Shown here: piece by piece, positions 15,243 through 24,300 of the stretch | Layout: every line of letters begins with the position of its first letter | How positions within the stretch are numbered: position 1 is the stretch's first letter | From: Pseudolabrys sp. | GTDB lineage: Bacteria; Pseudomonadota; Alphaproteobacteria; Rhizobiales; Xanthobacteraceae | Direction: 5' to 3' | Length of the DNA stretch: 25,549 nt | Assembly (NCBI GenBank): GCA_029945495.1 | Contig: JAQSCR010000391.1 | Span: 1 to 25,549, forward strand | Notes under the pieces: generated by a model | The model's input: the letters and a program-made list of their open reading frames with translations, nothing else | What the model was told of the DNA's origin: nothing | The model's database searches: none | Program-made: the position numbers and the translations under genes

Positions 15243-17024
15243 ATGAACATTTTCCGTCTTTATGGGCGCGTTCTCGCGCTGCTCGGCTCGGAGAGTCGGC
15301 TGGCCTGGGGCCTGGCGCTGGCGAACATGGCCTTGGCCTCGGCCCAGTTTGCCGAGCCGGTTCTGCTTGGCCGCATCATCGACACGCTGACCGGCGCGCA
15401 GACCCGCGGCGAACCGCCATCCTGGCCGCACCTGAGCAGCCTGCTGGGCGCCTGGGCCGGCTTTGGAATTTTCACCATCGCCTGCGGCACCTTGATCGCG
15501 CTTTATGCCGATCGGCTGGCGCACCGCCGCCGCCACGCCGTGCTGACCGACTATTTTGAGCATGTGCTGCAGCTTCCGTTGACCTATCACGGCAACACCC
15601 ATTCGGGCCGCTTGATGAAGGTGATGCTGCAGGGCACCGACGCGCTGTGGGGGCTGTGGGTCGGATTCTTCCGCGATCATCTTGCCTCGTTCATATCCTT
15701 GCTGGTCTTGCTGCCGGTCTCGCTGTTCATCAACTGGCGGCTGGCGACGCTATTGATCGTACTGTGCGTCGTCTTTGCGGGCCTCACCGCGCTGATCGTC
15801 CGCAAGACCGAAACCTTGCAGAGTTCGGTCGAACGCCATTATTCGGACCTGGCCGAGCGCGCATCCGATACGCTCGGCAATATTGCGCTGGTGCAGAGCT
15901 TTTCCCGGTTAGAGGCCGAAGTCATCGAGCTGCGGCAGATCGTCGAACGCCTGCTGGCCGCGCAAATGCCGGTGTTGTCGTGGTGGGCGCTGGCCAACAT
16001 CCTGACGCGCACGTCGACGACGCTGACCGTGCTGTCGATCATCATCGTCGGGACGCTGCTGCACATTAACGGCCAAGCGACCATCGGCGAGATGGTCACC
16101 TTCATGAACTTCGCCGGCCTCATCATCATCCGGCTGGAGCAATCCGTCGGCTTCATCAACCGGGTGATGTCGGAAGCGCCGCGCCTGCGCGAATTCTTCC
16201 AGGTGTGGGACACGGTGCCGGCCATCCGCGATACGCCGGATGCGGTCGATCCCGGCCGCCTGCGCGGGCAGGTCGATTTCAAGGACGTTTCGTTCTCCTA
16301 TGACGGCAAGCAGATGGCCGCGGCCGACCTGAATTTCAAGGCGATGCCCGGCGACACGATCGCGCTGGTCGGCGCCACCGGCGCCGGAAAATCGACGGCC
16401 ATTGCCTTGCTGCATCGCGCCTTCGATCCGCAGACCGGCGTGATCGAGATCGACGGCATCGACATCCGCAGGTTCAAGCTTGCCGGATTGCGCCACAATA
16501 TCGGCGTCGTGTTCCAGGAGGCGCTGCTGTTCAACCGCTCGATCGCCGACAATCTGCGCGTCGGCAAGGCCGATGCCACCGAGGCCGAAATGCGTGAAGC
16601 GGTCCGGCGCGCGCAGGCGCTCGACTTCATCGAGCGCAAATTCGAAGGCTTCGAAGGCCGCGTCGGCGAGCGAGGCCGTTCGCTGTCCGGCGGCGAGCGC
16701 CAACGCTTATCGATCGCGCGCGCGCTGCTGAAGGACCCGCCGATCCTCATCCTCGACGAGGCCACCAGCGCGCTCGACGCCGACACCGAGGCCAAGGTCA
16801 TGCTGGCGCTCGACGAGGTGATGAAGAACCGGACCACCTTCGTGATCGCGCACCGGCTGTCGACGGTGCGCAAGGCGTCGCGTATTCTCGTCTTCGAGGC
16901 CGGCCGGATAGTTGAGGCCGGCACGTTCGACGAACTGGTGCAGGCCGGTGGGCGTTTCGCCAGCCTCGCGCGCACGCAACTGATCGCCGCCGAACCGGCT
17001 GTCGCGCAGGCGGCGGCCAAGTAG
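15243..17024 (+). CDS. ndvA: NdvA/ChvA cyclic beta-1,2-glucan ABC exporter
   Basis: The 593-residue inner-membrane half-transporter exports cyclic beta-1,2-glucan to the periplasm for osmoadaptation and host interaction in rhizobia and Agrobacterium. It has an ABC type-1 membrane domain (about 1-320) beginning MNIFRLYGRVL and containing AQFAEPVLLGRIID, a stretch typical of NdvA/ChvA. The ATPase shows Walker A GATGAGKST (377-385), LSGGERQRL (481-489) and ILILDEATSALD (501-512). Length matches NdvA (about 590). I chose the ATG at 15243, which aligns with the family start; a GTG at 15231 is 12 nt upstream. The glucan synthase NdvB is not in this window. The next gene starts 45 nt downstream. Confidence 0.9.
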   Translation: MNIFRLYGRVLALLGSESRLAWGLALANMALASAQFAEPVLLGRIIDTLTGAQTRGEPPSWPHLSSLLGAWAGFGIFTIACGTLIALYADRLAHRRRHAVLTDYFEHVLQLPLTYHGNTHSGRLMKVMLQGTDALWGLWVGFFRDHLASFISLLVLLPVSLFINWRLATLLIVLCVVFAGLTALIVRKTETLQSSVERHYSDLAERASDTLGNIALVQSFSRLEAEVIELRQIVERLLAAQMPVLSWWALANILTRTSTTLTVLSIIIVGTLLHINGQATIGEMVTFMNFAGLIIIRLEQSVGFINRVMSEAPRLREFFQVWDTVPAIRDTPDAVDPGRLRGQVDFKDVSFSYDGKQMAAADLNFKAMPGDTIALVGATGAGKSTAIALLHRAFDPQTGVIEIDGIDIRRFKLAGLRHNIGVVFQEALLFNRSIADNLRVGKADATEAEMREAVRRAQALDFIERKFEGFEGRVGERGRSLSGGERQRLSIARALLKDPPILILDEATSALDADTEAKVMLALDEVMKNRTTFVIAHRLSTVRKASRILVFEAGRIVEAGTFDELVQAGGRFASLARTQLIAAEPAVAQAAAK

Positions 17025-17035
17025 CGAAGCCTGTC

Positions 17036-17045
17036 GTTACGTAAC
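17036..17045. promoter_or_regulatory. Palindrome upstream of the phosphorylase operon
   Basis: The perfect 10-bp palindrome GTTACGTAAC lies between the ndvA stop and the phosphorylase ATG (17070), just before its AGGA ribosome binding site (17057-17060). Words of this length occur many times by chance, so it is a weak operator candidate. Confidence 0.2.
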
Positions 17046-17069
17046 TCTGCAATTTTAGGAATCCCGCCG

Positions 17070-18611
17070 ATGGATGCCGCTAAGTCATCGCGCCCGCAAC
17101 TCAAGATCCGGCGTGTCAACTTGGATACCGGGCGCGAGAACGTGGTGGTGATCTCGAGCCGCTCGAAGGCGCTGCGGGCGGAGGTCTTTCGCGGCTTCAG
17201 CCGCGTCGAACTGCGCGCCGGGTCAAAAGTCATGCTGGCGACCCTGCTGCTGACCGACGACGGCCTGGTCGGCGGCGACGAAATAGGCCTGGCCGAGCCG
17301 GCCTTCCGTCGCTTCGCCGAACCGGCCGGCGGTCTGGTTACGGTCTCGCCGGCGGCGCGACCGGCCAGTCTCGATGCGGTGCGCGCCAAGATTCAGGGCC
17401 ATTCGTTCAAAGCCTCCGAGATCAGTGCGATCATCGACGACGTGACGCACTACAGATACTCCGACATGGAAATCGCCGCCTTCCTGGTCGGCTCGGCCAG
17501 CTTCATGACCAGCGGCGAATTGCTGGCTCTGGCGCATGCGATGGCGCAGGCCGGTACGCAATTGCAATGGGATAGGCCCGTCGTTGTCGACAAGCATTGC
17601 ATCGGCGGCATTCCCGGCAACCGTACCTCGATGATCGTGGTGCCGATCGTCGCCGCGCATGGTCTGACCATTCCGAAAACCTCGTCGCGCGCCATTACCT
17701 CACCGGCGGGCACTGCCGATACGATGGAAGTGCTGGCGCGCGTCGATCTCAGCGTCGACGAGATGAAGCAGGTGGTGACGACGTGCCACGGCTGCCTGGT
17801 CTGGGGCGGGCATGTGAACCTGTCGCCCGCTGACGACATTCTGATCGCGGTGGAGCGGCCGCTCAGTCTCGATACGCGCGAGCAGATGGTGGCCTCGATC
17901 ATGTCGAAGAAGATCGCGGCCGGATCGACCCATCTGCTGATCGATCTGCCGGTCGGCCCGTCGTCCAAGCTCACCACCGCATTGGATGCGATGCGGCTGC
18001 GCAAGCTGTTCGAATTTGTCGGCGACCATTTTGGCATCGCCGTCGAAGTGATCATGACCGACGGCCGCCAGCCGATCGGCAATGGCATCGGCCCGGTGCT
18101 GGAAGCGCAGGACGTCATGGCGGTGCTGCGCAACGAGCCGGACGCGCCGCAGGATCTGCGCGAGAAATCGCTGCGACTGGCCGCGCACCTGCTCGATTAC
18201 GATCCGGAATTGCGTGGCGGCACCGGCTATGCGCGCGCGCGCGAATTGCTCGACAGTGGCGCCGCACTCAAGCAGATGCACAAGATCATCGACGCGCAAG
18301 GCCCATCCGGTTGCCGCACCGATCTCGGCACCTTCACAGCCGATATCAAGGCGCCGCGCGACGGTATCGTCGAAGCGATCGACTGCCTCTGCATCAACCG
18401 GCTGGCGCGCAGCGCCGGCGCGCCGATCGACAAGGGCGCGGGCATCAAGCTGTTCAAGAAGATCGGCGACCGCGTTACGCAGGGCGAGCCGCTCTATCGC
18501 ATCTATGCGTTCGATGAGTCGCAATACGATCTCGCCGTCGGCGCGGCCACGGCCGATTCCGGCTATGTCGTCGGCTCGCGCGACGCCGACGGTGGCGAGG
18601 CCGGGCTGTGA
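17070..18611 (+). CDS. AMP/thymidine phosphorylase family enzyme (pyrimidine-phosphorylase fold)
   Basis: The 513-residue product belongs to the long branch of nucleoside phosphorylases that includes archaeal AMP phosphorylase and bacterial putative thymidine phosphorylases. An N-terminal domain of about 85 residues, absent from E. coli DeoA, precedes the helical domain. The phosphate/substrate motifs are KHCIGGIPGNRTS (175-187) and SSRAITSPAGTADTMEVL (205-222); the C-terminal alpha/beta domain includes GDRVTQGEPLY. In archaea this type converts AMP and phosphate to adenine and ribose-1,5-bisphosphate; bacterial activity is not settled by sequence. AGGA lies 9 nt before the ATG. The TGA overlaps a GTG start for the next frame (GTGA, 18608-18611). 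Confidence 0.88.
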   Translation: MDAAKSSRPQLKIRRVNLDTGRENVVVISSRSKALRAEVFRGFSRVELRAGSKVMLATLLLTDDGLVGGDEIGLAEPAFRRFAEPAGGLVTVSPAARPASLDAVRAKIQGHSFKASEISAIIDDVTHYRYSDMEIAAFLVGSASFMTSGELLALAHAMAQAGTQLQWDRPVVVDKHCIGGIPGNRTSMIVVPIVAAHGLTIPKTSSRAITSPAGTADTMEVLARVDLSVDEMKQVVTTCHGCLVWGGHVNLSPADDILIAVERPLSLDTREQMVASIMSKKIAAGSTHLLIDLPVGPSSKLTTALDAMRLRKLFEFVGDHFGIAVEVIMTDGRQPIGNGIGPVLEAQDVMAVLRNEPDAPQDLREKSLRLAAHLLDYDPELRGGTGYARARELLDSGAALKQMHKIIDAQGPSGCRTDLGTFTADIKAPRDGIVEAIDCLCINRLARSAGAPIDKGAGIKLFKKIGDRVTQGEPLYRIYAFDESQYDLAVGAATADSGYVVGSRDADGGEAGL

Positions 18612-18673
18612 GCGCGCCTGTTATCTAGTGCCTGCCATCGTCGGCGCACGACGCGGCCCGGCTCGCGGCGCGG
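18608..18673 (+). other. Disrupted native N-terminus of the Prs-like gene (in-frame amber)
   Basis: The GTG at 18608 overlaps the upstream TGA and has GCGAGG about 7 nt upstream, so it looks like the original translationally coupled start. It reads MSAPVI, then TAG at 18626-18628, then CLPSSAHDAARLAAR and straight into the Prs-like frame at 18674 without a frame change. The residues after the TAG fit the first beta strand and helix of PRPP synthetases. A single substitution, for example TTG to TAG, explains this better than an indel. Sequencing error and suppression remain possible. Confidence 0.65.
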
Positions 18674-19528
18674 TTGGGCGTGGCGGCGCATATCATCGAC
18701 GTGCATCGTTTTCCCGATGGCGAGTTGCGCGTCACGGTGGGACCGGCGGCGCCAACCACGATCGTTTATGCCTCGCTCGACCAGCCGAACGACAGACTGC
18801 TGACTTTGCTGTTCGCCACGGAGGCCTTGCGGCGCGCCGGCGCGACGCGGCTGGTCCTGCTGGCATCCTATCTTTGCTACATGCGGCAGGACACGGCGTT
18901 TCACCAGGGCGAGGCGATCAGCCAGAAAGTCATCGGCCGGCTGCTCGCAGAGACATTCGACCGGGTCATCACGGTCGATGCCCACCTGCATCGCACCAGG
19001 AATATCGAAGACGTTTTCACCGGGATCGAAGCGGAGAATTTGTCGGCGATGCCGGCGATTGCCGCCTTCCTGCTGGCCGCTGGATTCGATGCCGGCACGA
19101 TCGTGGCTGGCCCCGATGCCGAGTCGGAGCCCTGGGTGCGCGATCTGGCGCGCCGCCTGAAGGCTGATCACGCCGTCGCGCAGAAGATCCGCCACGGCGA
19201 TCGCTCGGTCGAGATGACATTTGCCGATCCGAAGATGTTCGCCGGCCGTCCGGTGCTGCTGGTCGACGACATCGTCTCGTCGGGCGGCACGGTGCTGGCC
19301 TGCGCCAAGGCACTGTTGGCGGCTGGCGCCACATCGGTCGATGCCATCGTCACCCATGCGTTGTTTCCGCCCGAGATGATCGGTGCCTTCAAGGCGGCCG
19401 GGCTCCGGTCGGTTCGTTCGACTTATAGCGTGCCGCATCCAACCAATGCGATCGAACTCGACGCGCTGTTTGCCGACACGTTGCGCCGGGAATTCATCGA
19501 TGCGGCAGCACGAGGAACGCGATCATGA
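18674..19528 (+). CDS. Ribose-phosphate pyrophosphokinase-like protein, N-terminus interrupted
   Basis: This product resembles PRPP synthetase, which makes PRPP and AMP from ribose-5-phosphate and ATP. From the TTG at 18674 it is 284 residues. It has HRFPDGELRV, the ATP-binding segment YMRQDTAFHQGEAIS, VDAHLHR, a catalytic-loop-like QKIRHGDRSVEM and the ribose-5-phosphate loop LLVDDIVSSGGT. About 22 residues of expected N-terminal fold lie upstream in the same frame after an in-frame TAG, so this restart would lack the first beta strand and part of the first helix and may be inactive. GTG 18680 is another possible restart. The stop overlaps the next gene (ATGA). The gene may be a recent pseudogene. 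Confidence 0.75.
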   Translation: MGVAAHIIDVHRFPDGELRVTVGPAAPTTIVYASLDQPNDRLLTLLFATEALRRAGATRLVLLASYLCYMRQDTAFHQGEAISQKVIGRLLAETFDRVITVDAHLHRTRNIEDVFTGIEAENLSAMPAIAAFLLAAGFDAGTIVAGPDAESEPWVRDLARRLKADHAVAQKIRHGDRSVEMTFADPKMFAGRPVLLVDDIVSSGGTVLACAKALLAAGATSVDAIVTHALFPPEMIGAFKAAGLRSVRSTYSVPHPTNAIELDALFADTLRREFIDAAARGTRS

Positions 19529-21129
19529 GCGTGACCATTCGATTCTGCGGCGCGGCGCGTACCGTGACCGGCTCGTGCTACCTGTTCGAGACGCCGTCCG
19601 GCCGCATGTTGGTCGATTGCGGCATGTTCCAGGGGCCGAAGACGCTGAAGGAGCTGAACTACAGCGCCTTCCCCTTCAATCCCGCCGACATTCGCGTGGT
19701 GCTGCTGACGCACGCGCATATCGATCACAGCGGTCTGTTGCCGAAGTTGTTCCGTGCTGGTTTCCGTGGGTCGATCCTGGCGACGCGCGGCACCATCGAC
19801 TTGTGTTCCTTCATGCTGCCGGACGCCGGCAGTATCCAGGAGTCGGAAGTCGCCGCGCTCAACCGGCGCAATGCGGCGCGCGGACGAGCGGAAGTCAGCC
19901 CGATCTACACCCAGGCCGATGCCGTTGCCTCGCTCGCAGCGTTCCGGCCGGTGGACTACGAGAAATGGGTCGACGCCATGCCCGGTGTTCGCGCGCGCTA
20001 TTGGAACGCCGGTCATCTTCTCGGCTCGGCCTCGATCGAGATTGAATTTGCCGGCCAAGGTAAATCCGGCGAGCCGTTGCGCGTGCTGATGTCGGGCGAT
20101 CTCGGCCCCGATGCGAAGCTGCTGCAGCCCGACCCGGAAGCGCCGACCGGATTGGACTACGTCATTTCGGAATCGACGTATGGCCATGTCGATCGCCCGC
20201 CGGTGACCGGCGCGACACGGCGCGCGCATCTTGCCGAGCAGGTGCGCGCGGCACACGCCGCCGACGGGCCGCTGCTGATTCCGGCCTTCGCGGTCGAACG
20301 CACGCAGGAGCTGATCGTCGATCTCGTCGATCTGATGGAGCGCGGCGAGGTGCCGGCGGCGCCGATATTTCTCGATTCGCCGTTGGCCATTCGCGCCACC
20401 GAAGTATTTCGGCAACACGCATCGGAGCTCAAAACCGACGTCGACATCGATGTCGCGCGCGTATTGGCTTCGTCGCATCTGCGCTTCACCGAAACGGTGC
20501 CCGAAAGTAAAGCGATCGCCAAGTTCACCGGCTTTCACATCATCATCGCCGGCAGCGGCATGTGCGACGCCGGCCGTATCCGTCATCATCTCAAGCGCTG
20601 GCTTTGGCACAGAAAAGCGACCGTGCTGTTGTCCGGCTTTCAGGCGCAAGGCACGCTCGGCCGCTTTCTTGAGGAAGGCGCCAAGGCGGTCCGCATCCAG
20701 GGTGAAGAGATCAAGGTGGCGGCGCGGATCGCGTCGTTCGACGAATATTCGGGTCACGCCGACGGACCCGAACTCGCCCGCTGGATCGCCGGCCGGCGTC
20801 CCATCCAGCGCGGCGTCTTTCTGGTGCATGGCGAAGAGCCGGCCCTGTCGGGACTTGCCGAACGTATTGCCGAGCGCATCGTTCCGGCTGCGAAAGTCTT
20901 CAATCCGATCCTCGACGATATTTACGAACTGACGACCCCGGTGCCCACCGCGCTCGACGGCAAACAGCGCCGGCGGCTCGCGCCCGAAGCCGTGGTCGCG
21001 CTCGACTGGCACAACGACATGTCGGAACTTGTCCTCGACATTAACGAACGGATCGAGGCGGCGGCCGACGACCGCGCCCGTGGCGTCGTTATCCGCCGGC
21101 TGCGGCACGCGCTCGACGCACCGAATTGA
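19525..21129 (+). CDS. Beta-CASP metallo-beta-lactamase fold ribonuclease
   Basis: The 534-residue product matches the CPSF73/YSH1-like RNA-processing exonuclease family (COG1236 type). Metal ligands include HAHIDH (63-68), a His in WNAGHLLGSAS and Asp in MSGDLGPD. The beta-CASP region shows IPAFAVERTQEL, GSGMCDAGRIRHHL and LLSGFQAQGTLG. The C-terminal EYSGHADGPELARWI supplies the conserved late histidine. It is expected to be cytoplasmic and to act on RNA; direction and substrate are not readable. The ATG overlaps the upstream TGA, and GAGGA (19512-19516) is 8 nt away, so it is the third coupled gene of the operon. Even if the middle gene is broken, this gene has its own good ribosome binding site. 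Confidence 0.92.
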   Translation: MSVTIRFCGAARTVTGSCYLFETPSGRMLVDCGMFQGPKTLKELNYSAFPFNPADIRVVLLTHAHIDHSGLLPKLFRAGFRGSILATRGTIDLCSFMLPDAGSIQESEVAALNRRNAARGRAEVSPIYTQADAVASLAAFRPVDYEKWVDAMPGVRARYWNAGHLLGSASIEIEFAGQGKSGEPLRVLMSGDLGPDAKLLQPDPEAPTGLDYVISESTYGHVDRPPVTGATRRAHLAEQVRAAHAADGPLLIPAFAVERTQELIVDLVDLMERGEVPAAPIFLDSPLAIRATEVFRQHASELKTDVDIDVARVLASSHLRFTETVPESKAIAKFTGFHIIIAGSGMCDAGRIRHHLKRWLWHRKATVLLSGFQAQGTLGRFLEEGAKAVRIQGEEIKVAARIASFDEYSGHADGPELARWIAGRRPIQRGVFLVHGEEPALSGLAERIAERIVPAAKVFNPILDDIYELTTPVPTALDGKQRRRLAPEAVVALDWHNDMSELVLDINERIEAAADDRARGVVIRRLRHALDAPN

Positions 21130-21347
21130 CCGGAATCGAGCGTTTTTTCATGTAGGAATTCTGCCAGTTTCAAAAAGCCAGCGGATTGGGCCATTCGTTT
21201 GCCAGCGAGAGTTCCTTAACTATCCGCCCGCGTAATCCGGGCGCTCTGCCAAGCCGCCATTACGTTTCGGCAATTTATTATATTTTGCCCGCTATTCCTT
21301 GGGTAGCGACACCGGCGCGAATGTCGCCGGGTCGACCGGGAGGCGGC
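21130..21347 (+). other. Intergenic region before the GGDEF-EAL gene
   Basis: I see no gene or clear terminator in these 218 nt. An AT-rich island at about 21271-21286 contains TATTAT/TATATT and is the likeliest promoter position for the downstream gene, but no good -35 lies at normal spacing. The downstream frame is open back to 21186; codons before 21348 are not convincing protein. Confidence 0.35.
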
Positions 21348-24300
21348 ATGGAGAAGGGGCTACTCACGGATTTGTCCACGCAGTTCACTCTCGGCACATT
21401 GCCGCTGGGTGTGCTGACGGCGGCGGCCGTGCTGGCGCTTTTCTCCGTCGCGGCGATCACGTTTCTCGTCGCCAGATTTGGCGGCGGCGCCCTGGCGCGC
21501 GCGCACGACGAACAACTGCGCGCCGAGCAGCTTCGGCAGCAGAGCCAGCGCTTTGCGATCGCGCTCAACAATATGTCGCAAGGCATCGTCATGTTCGACG
21601 CGGCCGAACGGGTCGTGGTGTGGAACGACCGCTATCTGGAATTATCCGGGCTGAGCGCGGACTTCATGCGGGTCGGGAGGACGTTTGCCGAGATCCTGCA
21701 CGAACGCAAAACCCTTGGCACGTTTCAACTGGACGTGGACACCTATCACCGCGAATTGGTCGACGACATCGCGCACGGCAATGCCAAAAGCGCGGTTCTC
21801 GACGGCCCCGGCGGCCGCTCTTGCCACGTCATCATTGTTCCGATGGCGGCCGGCGGCTGGATCACGACCCACGAAGACATCACCGAGCAGGTCGCCGCCA
21901 AGCGCATCATCGAAAATCAGCGCCTGCATCTCGATGCCGCGATTTCGAACATGCCGCAGGGCCTCTGCATGTTCGACAAAGACCAGCGTCTGATCGTCTG
22001 CAACAGGCAATATGCCGACCTGTACAGGCTGACCGACGAGCTGACCAAGCCCGGCACGCCGCTGCGCGCGATATTGGAACATTGGGGCCTGGAAGTCTGC
22101 AAGCCGTCCGAACTCGAAGCCTATGTCGAGTCGCGGCTTAAAAAGGTCGGGCAAGGCAGCGCTTACCAGATCATCAACCGGCTGTATGACGGCCGCTACA
22201 TTGCGGTGGTCCACCAGAGCATGCCGAACGGCGGGTGGGTCTCGACGCATGAAGACGTCACTGAGGCGAAACGCCGCGAGGAATCGTTCCGGCTCTTATT
22301 CGACAGCAGCCCGATGCCGATGTGGGTCGTGGATAGGCAAAGCCTGAAGTTCCTGGCGGTGAACGATGCCGTGATCTCCCGCTACGGCTATAGCCGCGAA
22401 CAATTCATGGCGATGACGGTGCCCGACCTGCGAACGCCGGCCGAGCGCGAAGGCTTTGCCGAATACTTGCGCGCTCTGCCGGATATCCAGTCGGAGCCGC
22501 GCGTCGGCAAGCACCGCATGGCCGATGGACTCGATATCGACGTCGAGGTCTATTCGCGGTCGCTGACCTATGAGGGGCACTCGGCGCGTCTGACCGTGAT
22601 CCACGACGTTACCGAGGCCAAGCGGGCGGCCGACGAACTCAGCCACACCAAAAAATTCCTCGACGCGGTCATCGAGCATGTGCCGTTGCCGATCGTGGTG
22701 CGCGACATTGCCGGTTTGGAAGCGGATTCGTGCAATGCGCGCTTTCATCTTTTCAACCGCGCTTATGAAGAATTGACCGGCGATTCGCGCGGCCAACTGA
22801 TCGGTAAGACAGCCGACGAGATCTATCCGCCGGACCGCGCCGCTCTGGTTGTGAACGCCGATAATGAGGCCATTGCCTCCGGTCGAGTCATCGAGATTCC
22901 CGAGCATGCCATCCAAACGACCGGCAACGGAACTCGCCTGGTCACCGGCAAAAAGACCGTCATCAAAAACGTCGACGGCAAGCCGCAATATCTGCTCACG
23001 GTTCTCGACGACGTCACCGAGCGCAGGCGGGCGCAAGAGCGGATCGCTTATCTGGCGCACAACGATTCGCTGACCGATTTGCCGAACCGGGCGACCTTCG
23101 TGGAATATCTCGATACGACGCTCGGCGAGGCCGCCAAGAGCGGCGAGCCGTTCGCCGTTCTCTGCGTCGATCTTGACCGGTTCAAGGAAGCCAACGACAT
23201 TTACGGCCACCTGGTGGGCGACGGATTGCTGCGCGAAGCCGCGCGCCGGCTGCATGGCGCGGCCGACGGTGATTTCCTGGCCCGCGTCGGCGGCGACGAA
23301 TTTACCCTAATCATGACGCAGGGCCCACAGCCGCAAAGCGCGATGGCCTTGGGCGAGCGCCTGCTGGCGGCGTTCAAGCCGGCCTTTGAGGTTGCCGGGC
23401 AGCAGCTACAAATCGGGCTGACCATCGGCGGCGCGATCTATCCGGCCGACGGCGACAACGCCATGACTTTGATCGCCAATGCCGACGCCGCGCTGTACCA
23501 GGCCAAGGCGGAGGCGCGCGGATCGTTGCGCCTGTTCGACGCCAGGCTCGGCGCGCGCTTGCACGAGCGCCGCGATCTGCAGGCCGATCTGCAGGCCGCC
23601 ATCGCCCACAACGAATTCGTCCTGCACTATCAGCCGCAACTGAAGACCGTGACCGGCGAAATCACCGGCTTCGAATCGCTGGTGCGCTGGCAATGTCCGA
23701 AGCGCGGGCTGGTGCCGCCGGGCAGCTTCATTTCGATTGCCGAGGAGACCGGGCTGATCGTTCCGCTTGGCGACTGGATCTTGCGCGAAGCCTGCCGCGA
23801 GGCGGCATCCTGGCCGAATCCGCTCAAGGTCGCGGTCAACATCTCGCCGATTCAGTTTCATACCGGCGATCTGGCGGCCCAGGTCCATATGATCCTGCTG
23901 GAGACGGGCCTGGCCGCCAACCGGTTGGAACTGGAAATCACCGAAGGCGTTTTGATCGACGACTTCCAGCGCGCGATCGCGATCCTGCGCAAGCTGAAGT
24001 CGCTCGGCGTCGGCATTGCAATGGACGATTTCGGCAAGGGCTATTCGTCGCTGTCCTACCTGCACTCGTTCGGCTTCGACAAGATCAAGATCGATCGCAG
24101 CTTCATCGGCGATCTCGAACAGAACCATCATTCGATGGCGATCGTGCGGGCGATCATTTCGCTCGGCCACAGTCTGGACGTGCCGGTGCTGGCCGAAGGC
24201 GTCGAAACCGAAAGCCAGCGGCTGTTTCTGGCGCAGGAAGGCTGCGACGACGTGCAGGGCTACCTCACCGGGCGGCCTCTGCCGATCGAGGCTTATGCGG

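Noticed and set aside
18626..18628. Amber codon read as pyrrolysine
   Set aside because: No pyl genes or insertion signal are visible, and the protein family does not use pyrrolysine; mutation or restart is simpler.
19423..21108. 561-codon minus-strand frame across the beta-CASP gene
   Set aside because: It has no recognisable domain and is antisense to an intact metallo-beta-lactamase protein.
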